A DNA stretch of 26,568 nt from an uncultured Blautia sp. (GCA_900539525.1 UQCM01000039.1:1-26568), one strand, 5' to 3'. Shown: positions 15,261-23,152, counted from the stretch's first letter. The notes: generated by a model from the sequence alone, not told the origin. Numbers and translations are program-made.

Positions 15261-16739
15261 ATGAAAATTGGTTTTGATAATGAAAAATATCTTAAAATGC
15301 AGTCCGAGCATATCCGTGAACGGATCGGGCAGTTCGGTAATAAGCTCTATCTGGAATTCGGCGGCAAGCTGTTTGATGATTATCATGCTTCCCGCGTACT
15401 TCCCGGCTTTGCACCGGACAGCAAGCTTCGGATGCTGATGCAGCTGGCAGACCAGGCGGAGATCGTCATCGTGATCAGTGCCGGCGATATTGAAAAAAAT
15501 AAAATCCGCGGAGATCTGGGAATCACCTATGACACAGATGTTCTGCGACTGATCGATTCCTTTGAACAAAGAGGACTGTATGTGGGAAGTGTCGTCATCA
15601 CACAGTATGCCGGACAGAGCAGCGCCGATCTGTTTAAGAGCCGTCTGCAGAAGCTTGGCTTTAAGGTATATATCCACTATTCGATCGAGGGTTATCCTTC
15701 CAACATTCCTCTGATCGTCAGCGATAACGGCTACGGAAAAAATGAATATATTGAAACGAAGCGCCCGCTGGTGGTCATCACAGCGCCGGGCCCGGGAAGC
15801 GGAAAGATGGCTACCTGCCTGTCCCAGCTCTACCATGAGCATAAGCGCGGGATTCCCGCCGGATATGCCAAGTTCGAGACCTTCCCGATCTGGAATATCC
15901 CGCTGAAGCATCCGGTGAACCTTGCATATGAGGCTGCAACCGCAGACTTAAACGATGTCAATATGATCGACCCCTTCCATCTGGAAGCCTATGGAAAAAC
16001 GACAGTAAACTACAACCGGGATGTGGAGATCTTTCCGGTGCTCTGTGCCATATTTGAACGGATCTACGGGGAAAGTCCCTACAAGTCTCCCACCGACATG
16101 GGAGTAAATATGGCAGGAAACTGTATCATTGATGATGAAGTCTGCCGAGAGGCATCACGCCAGGAAATCATCCGCCGCTATTTCCACGCCTTAAACGAAC
16201 TGGCTGCGGGAACAAAATCCGATGCCGAGGCCTTTAAGATCGAACTCATTATGAAGCAGGCACATGTGTCTGTCACCGACCGCCCGGTCGTACCGGCTGC
16301 CCTGCGTCAGGCCCAGCTTACCGGGGCTCCCGCTGCTGCCATGGAGCTGGATGACGGAAAGCTCATTACCGGAAAGACCTCTGATCTTCTGGGACCATGT
16401 TCTGCCATGCTTCTGAATGCTCTGAAATATCTGGCCGGTATTGATGATAAACGCCATGTGATCTCACCTGCCGCGATCGAGCCGATCCAGCGGCTGAAGA
16501 CAGAATATCTGGGCAGTAAAAATCCCAGGCTCCACACCGACGAGGTGCTGATCGCACTCTCCACCAGTGCCGCCTCCGACCCGGATGCGCAGAAGGCTCT
16601 GGAACAGCTTCCACGACTTTCCGGCTGTCAGGCACATACTACCTCCATGCTTTCCGATGTGGATATCAAGCAGCTGAAACGCCTTGGCGTCCAGCTGACG
16701 GCAGAGCCGGTTTATGAGAACAAGAGCCTGTATCATTGA
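15261..16739 (+). CDS. DUF1846 (UPF0371) family protein
   Basis: A 492-residue protein matching the DUF1846/UPF0371 family, which is widespread in Firmicutes and has no settled function. The N-terminal half begins MKIGFDNEKYLKMQSEHI. A glycine-rich, P-loop-like APGPGSGK lies at 175-182, followed by the conserved FETFPIWNIPLKHPVN (206-221) and NMIDPFHLEAYG (234-245). The C-terminal part (about 330-490) is a separate conserved region. There is no signal peptide or membrane segment, so it is cytosolic. I chose the ATG at 15261, 10 nt after AGGAG; another ATG at 15252 is too close to that site. The gene stands alone with a long structured leader and ends at the terminator 16807-16848. A nucleotide-binding role is suggested by the glycine-rich loop but not shown. 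Confidence 0.9.
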   Translation: MKIGFDNEKYLKMQSEHIRERIGQFGNKLYLEFGGKLFDDYHASRVLPGFAPDSKLRMLMQLADQAEIVIVISAGDIEKNKIRGDLGITYDTDVLRLIDSFEQRGLYVGSVVITQYAGQSSADLFKSRLQKLGFKVYIHYSIEGYPSNIPLIVSDNGYGKNEYIETKRPLVVITAPGPGSGKMATCLSQLYHEHKRGIPAGYAKFETFPIWNIPLKHPVNLAYEAATADLNDVNMIDPFHLEAYGKTTVNYNRDVEIFPVLCAIFERIYGESPYKSPTDMGVNMAGNCIIDDEVCREASRQEIIRRYFHALNELAAGTKSDAEAFKIELIMKQAHVSVTDRPVVPAALRQAQLTGAPAAAMELDDGKLITGKTSDLLGPCSAMLLNALKYLAGIDDKRHVISPAAIEPIQRLKTEYLGSKNPRLHTDEVLIALSTSAASDPDAQKALEQLPRLSGCQAHTTSMLSDVDIKQLKRLGVQLTAEPVYENKSLYH

Positions 16740-16806
16740 TACGATATTGAAGGCCGGTGAAGCATAAGGTTATCTGATGTGGCTGATACGAGTGTACTTG
16801 CTGTGA

Positions 16807-16848
16807 GGCGGGCAGAAGAAGCATGACCTGTTTCTTCTGCCCGCCTTT
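16807..16848 (+). terminator. Terminator of the DUF1846 gene
   Basis: A 14-bp perfect stem, GGCGGGCAGAAGAA (16807-16820) with TTCTTCTGCCCGCC (16832-16845), is followed by TTT. It sits between two convergent genes. On the minus strand there is no T-run, so its use by pyrG is less certain. Confidence 0.8.
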
Positions 16849-16864
16849 GCGTCTGTATTCCATC

Positions 16865-18520
16865 TCATGATGCCTTCGGATTTTTCCGCGCTTCGCGCTC
16901 CGGAACGGATGATCCGTTTCCTCTCATTTTCAGTGCCGCTTCAACAAAGCCGCGGAACAACGGATGCGGGCGGTTCGGCCTGGACTTGAGCTCCGGATGC
17001 GCCTGGGTTCCGATAAAAAACGGATGATCTTTTAGCTCCACCATTTCTACGATACGGCCGTCCGGTGAAATTCCGGAGAGGGTCAGTCCATTTTCCACCA
17101 GTACTTTCCGGTAGTCATTGTTCACCTCATAGCGGTGTCTGTGCCTTTCATAGATGGTCTCCTCCCCGTACAGCTCGAAGGCCTTCGAGTTCTTGTCCAG
17201 TACACAGGGATAGGCCCCCAGCCGGAGCGTTCCGCCGATGTCCTCGACTCCGTTCTGGTCCGGCATCAGGGCGATGACCGGATGGGTCGTGGCGGGATTC
17301 AGTTCAATACTGTGAGCATCACGGTATCCTGCCACATGTCTTGCATATTCGACGATAGCCAGCTGCATCCCGAGACACAGTCCCAGAAACGGCACGTTGT
17401 GCGTGCGGGCATACCGGATGGCTGTGATCTTTCCCTCGATTCCGCGGTCGCCAAAGCCTCCGGGAACCAGGATACCATCCACATCTCCCAGTACTTCCTG
17501 AACATTCTCCTCTATGAGCAATTCCGAATCCACCCATTTAATATTTACTGTGGCATGGCTGGCGATTCCGCCATGCTTCAATGCCTCTACAACACTGATA
17601 TAAGCATCGTGCAGAGAAATATATTTTCCGACCAGCGCAATATTCACCCCTGTGGTGGGATGACGAAGCGCATCCACCATGGACCGCCAGTCATCCAGAT
17701 CCGGTTCCGGACAGTCCAGATGGAGACATTCACAGGCAACCTGTGCCAGATGCTCCTGTTCCATGGCAAGGGGTGCCTCATAGAGATACTCCACATCCAG
17801 ATTCTGGAGCACGTGACTGTTCGGAACGTTGCAGAACAGCGCGATCTTATCCTTGATGCTGTCATCCAGGGGAAGCTCCGAGCGGCAGACGATGATATCC
17901 GGCTGGATCCCCATTCCCTGAAGCTCTTTGACACTGGCCTGCGTGGGCTTCGTCTTCATCTCTCCGGAAGCCTTTAAGTATGGAATCAATGTCACATGCA
18001 CCATGATCGCATTTTCATGTCCCACATCATGCTGAAACTGGCGGATGGCTTCCAGAAACGGCTGACTCTCAATGTCACCCACCGTTCCTCCCACCTCGAT
18101 GATGGCGATCCGTGTATCATCGGAAGTGTAATTCCGGTAAAAACGGCTCTTGATCTCATTGGTAATATGCGGAATGACCTGTACGGTTCCCCCTCCAAAG
18201 TCACCCCTGCGCTCCTTCTGCAGCACAGACCAGTAGATCTTTCCTGTGGTGACATTGGAGTTCTTATCCAGACTCTCATCAATAAAACGTTCATAGTGCC
18301 CCAGATCCAGATCTGTCTCTGCACCGTCATCTGTAACAAACACCTCTCCATGCTGAATGGGATTCATCGTACCCGGATCAATATTAATATAAGGATCAAA
18401 TTTCTGCATTGTGACCTTGTATCCCCGCGCCTTTAAAAGACGCCCCAGAGATGCCGCTGTGATTCCCTTTCCCAGTCCTGAGACAACGCCTCCCGTGACA
18501 AATATGTATTTTACTGGCAT
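16865..18520 (-). CDS. pyrG: CTP synthase PyrG
   Basis: PyrG makes CTP from UTP, glutamine and ATP. The 551-residue protein has the N-terminal synthetase domain with TGGVVSGLGKGI (9-20) and DPYINIDPGTMNP (42-54). The C-terminal glutaminase domain has the nucleophile Cys382 in LGLCLGMQ, plus His508 and Glu510 in AHPE. Length is normal with a short extra tail. I chose the ATG at 18520 because AAGGAGG lies 6 nt upstream; a longer frame to 18574 runs through the leader hairpin. It is monocistronic here. The leader contains a terminator-like hairpin directly before the ribosome binding site, which suggests attenuation. Confidence 0.98.
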   Translation of the reverse strand: MPVKYIFVTGGVVSGLGKGITAASLGRLLKARGYKVTMQKFDPYINIDPGTMNPIQHGEVFVTDDGAETDLDLGHYERFIDESLDKNSNVTTGKIYWSVLQKERRGDFGGGTVQVIPHITNEIKSRFYRNYTSDDTRIAIIEVGGTVGDIESQPFLEAIRQFQHDVGHENAIMVHVTLIPYLKASGEMKTKPTQASVKELQGMGIQPDIIVCRSELPLDDSIKDKIALFCNVPNSHVLQNLDVEYLYEAPLAMEQEHLAQVACECLHLDCPEPDLDDWRSMVDALRHPTTGVNIALVGKYISLHDAYISVVEALKHGGIASHATVNIKWVDSELLIEENVQEVLGDVDGILVPGGFGDRGIEGKITAIRYARTHNVPFLGLCLGMQLAIVEYARHVAGYRDAHSIELNPATTHPVIALMPDQNGVEDIGGTLRLGAYPCVLDKNSKAFELYGEETIYERHRHRYEVNNDYRKVLVENGLTLSGISPDGRIVEMVELKDHPFFIGTQAHPELKSRPNRPHPLFRGFVEAALKMRGNGSSVPEREARKNPKAS

Positions 18521-18543
18521 AGTTTTCCTCCTTAAAAGCAGAA

Positions 18544-18585
18544 AGAAGCCCCTGATTCCACAGCTTTGTGGCATCCGGCACTTCT
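18544..18585 (-). promoter_or_regulatory. Terminator-like hairpin in the pyrG leader
   Basis: On the minus strand AGAAGTGCC pairs with GGGGCTTCT (18577-18585 with 18544-18552; one mismatch and one G-U). An inner perfect stem CCACA/TGTGG spans 18558-18571. The 3' arm runs into TTTCTGCTTTT and then the AAGGAGG site. It could be an intrinsic attenuator or a translation-controlling hairpin. In Bacillus subtilis pyrG is controlled by CTP through a leader attenuator. The initiating GGG run used there is not evident here. Confidence 0.45.
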
Positions 18586-18699
18586 ATCCGAGAAATGTAA
18601 TAATGATTCAGTTTTCTATCATGAGCACAGACAACTCTTCCAAAGCATCGCAGGACAATGATCCGGAAATGCCGCATGCACAATCTCTATAACAGAAGG

Positions 18700-18705
18700 A
18701 TTATA
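18700..18705 (-). promoter_or_regulatory. Possible -10 box of pyrG
   Basis: TATAAT is present on the minus strand at 18700-18705, but no convincing -35 lies 16-18 bp upstream. It would give a pyrG leader of about 170 nt. Confidence 0.4.
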
Positions 18706-18765
18706 CACCCATTTTTCCAAAAAATACAGTCTTTTTTGTAACTTTCGCTTCGCTGCACTCACAGA

Positions 18766-18861
18766 AAACACCTCGAACCGGCTGACGTGTGAATAGTAAC
18801 TTACTGTTCACTCCGTGAATAGTAACACCGCTGCCTGTACACCAGCTAATTCGAGGTGTTT
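18766..18861. repeat. Intergenic inverted-repeat element with three-arm core
   Basis: AAACACCTCGAA (18766-18777) and TTCGAGGTGTTT (18850-18861) are perfect 12-bp inverted arms. Inside, GTGAATAGTAAC occurs twice (18789-18800 and 18815-18826) around the complementary TTACTGTTCAC (18801-18811). The middle arm can therefore pair with either copy, with one G-T pair. This element lies in the gene-free region 18521-18925 between divergent pyrG and the amino-sugar operon. It shares the ACTGTTCA core with 15078 and 22858. Nothing coding is visible in this region. Confidence 0.65.
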
Positions 18862-18865
18862 CATC

Positions 18866-18894
18866 TTGCAATTTCCCCCTAAATGAGTTACACT
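18866..18894 (+). promoter_or_regulatory. Promoter of the CBM9-like-nagBA operon
   Basis: TTGCAA (18866-18871) and TACACT (18889-18894) are separated by 17 bp. The leader to the ATG at 18926 would be only about 25 nt and contains GGAGGG. The upstream inverted repeat at 18766-18861 ends 5 bp before the -35 box. Confidence 0.5.
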
Positions 18895-18925
18895 TATTTT
18901 ATCAAAATGCAGTTTGGAGGGAACT

Positions 18926-19531
18926 ATGGAATATCATATTAAAACGATCTCAGACAAGACCGAGATTGATTCCTGTCCGCAGTTTCAAGTGGACAAGTAC
19001 AACTGGGGCGGAGACTATCGTCCGGAAACTTCCGGTGCTCTCGCTTTTATTCCCGGAACAGGTTTCTATCTGAAAATGACCTGTCTGGAAAAGGATCCGG
19101 TGCGCACCTATACGCAGCCGAACGATCCGGTACACCTCGACAGTACCATGGAAGGCTTCTTCCAGTTTTATCCTGAAGAATTTCCGGAAATGTATCTGAA
19201 CTTCGAGGCCAATTCCAATGGTGCACTTCACGCCAAATACGGCAATGGCAGAAAGGGCAGGAAAACATTCCCTGCTTCTCTCCACGAAGCCTGCTCCTGT
19301 AAAGGAACTGTGTATGAGGATCACTGGACTCTCGAGTTAACCGTACCGCTTGACCTGATAGAATATGTCTATGGAAAAAGCGATTTGAAAGCCGGCGATA
19401 CCATCACCTGCAACTTCTACAAGATCAAGGAAAGTGAAGGGCTTACTCATTTTGGAAGCTACACTGTGATTGAAAACGAAACACCGAATTTTCATTTACC
19501 ACAGTTCTTCGCAAAAGCAATTATTGAATAA
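18926..19531 (+). CDS. CBM9-like (DOMON-type) carbohydrate-binding protein, cytosolic
   Basis: A 201-residue protein resembling the carbohydrate-binding family-9-like domain: an N-terminal DKYNWGGDYRP strand, LNFEANSNGALHAKYGNGR in the middle, and the closing WTLELTVPLDLIEYVYG and ITCNFYKI segments. There is no signal peptide or membrane anchor, so it would act inside the cell, which is unusual for a carbohydrate-binding module. The ATG at 18926 follows GGAGGG at a spacing of 4-5. A TTG at 18914 overlaps that site and was rejected. Its stop is 16 bp before the nagB ATG, so it is the first gene of an operon with nagB and nagA. A role in amino-sugar handling is inferred from this. Confidence 0.78.
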   Translation: MEYHIKTISDKTEIDSCPQFQVDKYNWGGDYRPETSGALAFIPGTGFYLKMTCLEKDPVRTYTQPNDPVHLDSTMEGFFQFYPEEFPEMYLNFEANSNGALHAKYGNGRKGRKTFPASLHEACSCKGTVYEDHWTLELTVPLDLIEYVYGKSDLKAGDTITCNFYKIKESEGLTHFGSYTVIENETPNFHLPQFFAKAIIE

Positions 19532-19547
19532 AAAGGAGACGATGATT

Positions 19548-20279
19548 ATGCAGATTTGTAAAGCAAAAGATTACAACGACATGAGCAGAAAGGCAGCAAA
19601 TATTATTTCCGCACAGGTGATCATGAAACCAGACTGTGTGCTCGGACTGGCAACCGGTTCTTCCCCGATCGGTACCTACAAACAGCTGATCGACTGGTAC
19701 AACAAAGGGGATCTTGATTTTTCAAAAGTAACCAGTGTAAACCTGGATGAATACAAAGGACTTTCAGGCGATAATGACCAGAGCTACCGCTATTTTATGA
19801 ACCACAACTTCTTTGATCATATTAATATTGTGAAAGAGCGTACCTTTGTACCGGACGGAATCGAGCCGGATGCTGACAAAGCCTGCAGTGCATACAACAA
19901 GATCATCGCTGATGTGGGCGGTATCGACCTGCAGCTTCTGGGACTGGGCCACAACGGCCATATCGGTTTTAATGAGCCGGCTGACTGCTTTGAAAAAGTT
20001 ACTCACTGTGTAGACCTGACAGCAAGCACCATTGAGGCAAACAAACGTTTCTTCGAATCAGAAGATGATGTGCCTAAGCAGGCTTATACGATGGGCATCC
20101 AGAATATTATGCAGGCACGTAAGATCGTCGTAGTCGTAAGCGGCGCTGACAAGGCTGATATTCTGAAGAAGGTAGTAGAAGGTCCGATCACACCAGATGT
20201 ACCGGCTTCTATCCTGCAGCTTCACCCTGACGTTACGATCGTAGCTGACGAGGCTGCTGCTTCCAAATTGAACGACTAG
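19548..20279 (+). CDS. nagB: Glucosamine-6-phosphate deaminase NagB
   Basis: NagB converts glucosamine 6-phosphate to fructose 6-phosphate and ammonia, the entry of amino sugars into glycolysis. The 243-residue protein has the phosphate-binding LATGSSPIGTY (34-44), VNLDEY with catalytic Asp67, and LGLGHNGHIGFNEP (131-144) with His138 and Glu143. I chose the ATG at 19548, 9 nt after AAGGAG. An ATG at 19542 is too close to that site, and the longer frame overlaps the upstream gene. It is followed by nagA after 78 bp. Confidence 0.97.
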   Translation: MQICKAKDYNDMSRKAANIISAQVIMKPDCVLGLATGSSPIGTYKQLIDWYNKGDLDFSKVTSVNLDEYKGLSGDNDQSYRYFMNHNFFDHINIVKERTFVPDGIEPDADKACSAYNKIIADVGGIDLQLLGLGHNGHIGFNEPADCFEKVTHCVDLTASTIEANKRFFESEDDVPKQAYTMGIQNIMQARKIVVVVSGADKADILKKVVEGPITPDVPASILQLHPDVTIVADEAAASKLND

Positions 20280-20357
20280 AAGAGCCAGTTAATCTCTGAC
20301 AGATACGATTATCCCGATTCCGGATACAGAATCAGGAAGGAAAGAAAGGCTGAAATT

Positions 20358-21470
20358 ATGATTATTAAAAATGCAAGTGTTTTTGAAGAAAACGGAACTT
20401 TTGTGACGAAAGATGTCTATATTGAGGACGGTCTGTTTGCTGCATCTGCATCAGATGAACAGGTCATTGATGCATCCGGTCTGTATGCCATCCCGGGACT
20501 TACAGATGTGCATTTCCACGGCTGTGTAGGATATGATTTCTGTGATGGTACCCATGAAGCATTCCGGGCGATTGCTGAATACCAGCTGAAAAATGGTGTG
20601 ACCACCATCTGCCCTGCCACCATGACGTTTGATGAGGAAACTCTGATCAACATTTCCAGAGCAGCTGCATCTTATGACAATGCTACAGGTGCCGAGCTGG
20701 TCGGAATCAATATGGAAGGCCCGTTTATTGCTCCTGCAAAGAAGGGTGCCCAGAACGGAAAATACATCCACAAACCGGACATCGATATGTTCCATCGTCT
20801 CCAGGAGGCTGCCGGCGGCCTGTTTAAACTGGTAGACATTGCTCCGGAAGAGGAAGGTTCCATGGAGTTTATCGAGGCTGCACATGATGAAGTGGGCATT
20901 TCCATCGCTCACACCACTGCTGACTATGATACGGCAAACGAAGCTTACCAGAAGGGTGCCAGACATACGACTCATCTGTATAATGCAATGCCTGCATTTT
21001 CCCACAGAGCTCCCGGTGTAATCGGCGCTGCCTGTGACAATGAGCATGTTCGTGTGGAACTGATTGCAGACGGTATCCATATCCATCCATCTGTTGTACG
21101 CACTACCTTCAAGATGTTTGGTGATGACCGTGTGATCCTGATCAGTGACAGTATGATGGCTACCGGTCTGACAGATGGAGATTATTCTCTGGGCGGTCAG
21201 GCAGTCAAAGTGGTAGGACAGCTTGCCACTCTGGCAGACGGAACAATCGCAGGCTCTGCTACGAACCTGATGGGATGCATCCGCAGTGCCGTTAAGAACA
21301 TGAATATTCCTCTGGGAAGTGCAGTAAAGGCTGCTGCCGTAAACTCTGCAAAGTCCATCGGTATTTATGACAAATACGGAAGCATTACTCCGGGCAAGGT
21401 TGCCAATATGGTACTGTTAGACAAGGATCTGAACATTGTAAAGATTATATTTAAAGGAAAAGAAATCTAA
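20358..21470 (+). CDS. nagA: N-acetylglucosamine-6-phosphate deacetylase NagA
   Basis: NagA removes acetate from GlcNAc-6-phosphate to feed NagB. The 370-residue amidohydrolase-fold protein shows HFHG (52-55), metal ligand Glu120 in NMEGPF, His185 in IAHTTA, His206 in THLYNAM and the catalytic Asp264 in LISDSM. Length is normal. The ATG lies after AAAGG at a spacing of 9. It closes the operon; a strong terminator follows at 21505-21542. The likely source of substrate is cell-wall or mucin-derived GlcNAc, an inference from the pathway. Confidence 0.97.
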   Translation: MIIKNASVFEENGTFVTKDVYIEDGLFAASASDEQVIDASGLYAIPGLTDVHFHGCVGYDFCDGTHEAFRAIAEYQLKNGVTTICPATMTFDEETLINISRAAASYDNATGAELVGINMEGPFIAPAKKGAQNGKYIHKPDIDMFHRLQEAAGGLFKLVDIAPEEEGSMEFIEAAHDEVGISIAHTTADYDTANEAYQKGARHTTHLYNAMPAFSHRAPGVIGAACDNEHVRVELIADGIHIHPSVVRTTFKMFGDDRVILISDSMMATGLTDGDYSLGGQAVKVVGQLATLADGTIAGSATNLMGCIRSAVKNMNIPLGSAVKAAAVNSAKSIGIYDKYGSITPGKVANMVLLDKDLNIVKIIFKGKEI

Positions 21471-21504
21471 TATCAGTACCGTCAGACAATTTTCCGACAT
21501 AATG

Positions 21505-21542
21505 AAAGAAGCGGATACCGTTCAAAAGTATCCGCTTCTTTT
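21505..21542. terminator. Bidirectional terminator between nagA and the deacetylase gene
   Basis: A 14-bp perfect stem, AAAGAAGCGGATAC (21505-21518) with GTATCCGCTTCTTT (21528-21541), has T-runs in both directions. It ends 4 bp from the stop codon of the convergent gene. Confidence 0.92.
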
Positions 21543-21545
21543 GCA

Positions 21546-22826
21546 TCATCGTATAAAGCTATAGACGGAACCGTCGTACAGGTTCTTTTTCTTATATTTT
21601 GCAAGGTCACTCACCGTCACCAGCTGGTAGCCCTTATTCTTCAGCTGCGGAACGATGCTCTCCACTGCTATGACCGTGGGAAGATGAATATCATGCATCA
21701 GGACAATGGCTCCGTCTTTCGCGCCGGACATCACTGAAGCAATGGTACTCTGCACATCCCTGGTTTTCCAGTCCAGTGTATCTACTTCCCAGAGAATCAT
21801 AGGCATTCCCACTGATGAGGCCACCATGGAATTGTACGCTCCATAGGGAGGACGCAGCAGTGTGGGTTCATGTCCGCAGGCATTTTTGATCGCTCTGCTC
21901 GTGTTTCCAATCTGTGATGCTATCGCAGACGGGTCAAGCTGTGTAAACTGTGGATGATCCCAGCTGTGGTTTCCCAGCTCACATCCCATCTGATATGCCC
22001 TCTTCACTGTATCACGATAACCTTCTACACTTCTTCCTACCAGAAAAAAAGTCGCTGCCGCATGGTTGTCCTTCAGACATTTCAGAAGCCTGTCTGTATA
22101 AGGTCCCGGTCCATCATCGAAGGTCAGTGCGATCATTGGTTTCTCAGGATTCACGGCATTCGTCACCTTCACCCCCGGCTGATACACTCCTGCATCATTA
22201 AAATGATATCCCTTATCCTTTATAAAAAAGTCTCCGGTGACTCTCACACCTCTGGAATCCAGATAGTATTTCTTTCCGTCCGGCATCGTAAGCCAACCCT
22301 TCTTCATCCGGCCCTTTGTCCCGAAATAATAGTATTCTCCCCGGCTCCTGATCCATTCCGAAGATGCCATGACTCCGTTCTTCTTAAAATAATACCTGAA
22401 TTTTCCGATCTTCTGCCACCCGGTAACCATCGCACCGTCAGTCGCTGCATAATATCTCCTGCCCAAATAGCTGTGCCATCCGGTTATCCTGAAACCGTTT
22501 TCATCAAAACGGTAGATCTTATTCTTAATCTTCAGCCACTCATTCCGTGCAACCGTTCCGTCCTCCAGCTTCCAGGCATAGTTCCCGCCTTTGCGCTTTA
22601 CCCACTTTCCCTTCTTCTCTGGTGCATTGCGCACATTCTTCAATCTCACCGTCTCCGGCCAAGAAGTCTCTGTCCCGTTCTGCGTTTCGGTCTGCTTTTC
22701 TGTCTGGGTTTCCGCCTGCGACACACCTGTTGCCTGTACATGTGTCATCCCCGTCATGGGAACGCACAGGAGCAGTCCGGCAGCCAATACCAGAAATGTC
22801 TTCCTCTTCATAAATTTACCTGCCAT
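21546..22826 (-). CDS. Secreted polysaccharide deacetylase with cell-wall-binding repeats
   Basis: A 426-residue exported enzyme. A signal peptide (1-32, cut after HVQA) is followed by a low-complexity Gln/Thr/Glu linker (38-55). Next come about six aromatic/Gly cell-wall-binding repeats (GW-x-x-YY-x-DG type, about 72-215) and a NodB deacetylase domain (about 228-410). Catalytic motifs are visible: TFDDGP (235-240, Asp237/238), HSWDH (His287, His291), RPPYGAY (325-331), DTLDW (349-353) and LMHDIH (376-381). Such enzymes deacetylate peptidoglycan GlcNAc or other surface glycans, often giving lysozyme resistance. The repeats would hold it on the wall. The ATG at 22826 follows AAAGGAGG. Its position opposite nagBA suggests amino-sugar-related wall metabolism, which is only inference. 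Confidence 0.92.
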   Translation of the reverse strand: MAGKFMKRKTFLVLAAGLLLCVPMTGMTHVQATGVSQAETQTEKQTETQNGTETSWPETVRLKNVRNAPEKKGKWVKRKGGNYAWKLEDGTVARNEWLKIKNKIYRFDENGFRITGWHSYLGRRYYAATDGAMVTGWQKIGKFRYYFKKNGVMASSEWIRSRGEYYYFGTKGRMKKGWLTMPDGKKYYLDSRGVRVTGDFFIKDKGYHFNDAGVYQPGVKVTNAVNPEKPMIALTFDDGPGPYTDRLLKCLKDNHAAATFFLVGRSVEGYRDTVKRAYQMGCELGNHSWDHPQFTQLDPSAIASQIGNTSRAIKNACGHEPTLLRPPYGAYNSMVASSVGMPMILWEVDTLDWKTRDVQSTIASVMSGAKDGAIVLMHDIHLPTVIAVESIVPQLKNKGYQLVTVSDLAKYKKKNLYDGSVYSFIR

Positions 22827-22858
22827 ATCGATTCCCCTCCTTTATATCATCTGCATCA

Positions 22859-22925
22859 CTGTTCAAATTCCGTTCGCAAAACGCCTCTCCAGGGATTTTC
22901 TTCTGCTTATACAGGCTTCGAACAG
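22859..22925. repeat. Dispersed intergenic repeat copy
   Basis: CTGTTC (22859-22864) and GAACAG (22920-22925) flank 55 bp. The unit resembles the left half of the element at 15077-15139 over about 60 bp: the same ACTGTTCA start, then TTCGCAAAA, CGCCTCT and a CAGGCT/CAGGGCT block. It lies between the small Cys-rich gene and the deacetylase gene and is non-coding. Confidence 0.6.
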
Positions 22926-22933
22926 CTGCAACT

Positions 22934-23116
22934 CTACATCTGTCTGCGCACGATCCGATAGTCATCATCCGATCGGTAATACGGGCAGTCATAATAGGTC
23001 CCTGCAGCAAATTTCTGCATTTCATCTTCATCCAGATCCATCTCACATACGTAATACTCATACTCCTCGTCGTATACATAATTCGAACAGCTTTCACAAT
23101 TTGTCACTTTCTTCAA
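22934..23116 (-). CDS. Small Cys-rich DUF6472-type protein
   Basis: A 60-residue acidic protein with four Cys in a zinc-knuckle-like layout (CESC near the N-terminus, then YVCEMD and DCPYY). It has many Tyr/Asp/Glu and the ending YRIVRRQM. This matches a short uncharacterised family of Lachnospiraceae annotated as DUF6472. I chose TTG at 23116 because GAGG lies 8 nt upstream; a GTG at 23125 would overlap that site. Function is unknown. A zinc site is inferred from the Cys spacing. Confidence 0.72.
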   Translation of the reverse strand: MKKVTNCESCSNYVYDEEYEYYVCEMDLDEDEMQKFAAGTYYDCPYYRSDDDYRIVRRQM

Positions 23117-23134
23117 TCCGATCACCTCAGCTTT

Positions 23135-23143
23135 ATTCTAACA
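23135..23143 (-). promoter_or_regulatory. Extended -10 promoter of the DUF6472-type gene
   Basis: On the minus strand TGTTAGAAT is an extended -10 box, with no good -35. It lies 20 bp upstream of the chosen TTG start and directly after the terminator at 23153-23182. Confidence 0.4.
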
Positions 23144-23152
23144 CATATCAGT

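Noticed and set aside
17135..17977. 280-codon plus-strand frame opposite pyrG
   Set aside because: It is fully antisense to an unmistakable CTP synthase and shows no recognisable domain or ribosome binding site.
21954..22961. 335-codon plus-strand frame opposite the deacetylase
   Set aside because: It is antisense to a well-supported gene and spans the intergenic repeat. Its composition (Cys, His, Ser, Leu) is that of a shadow frame.
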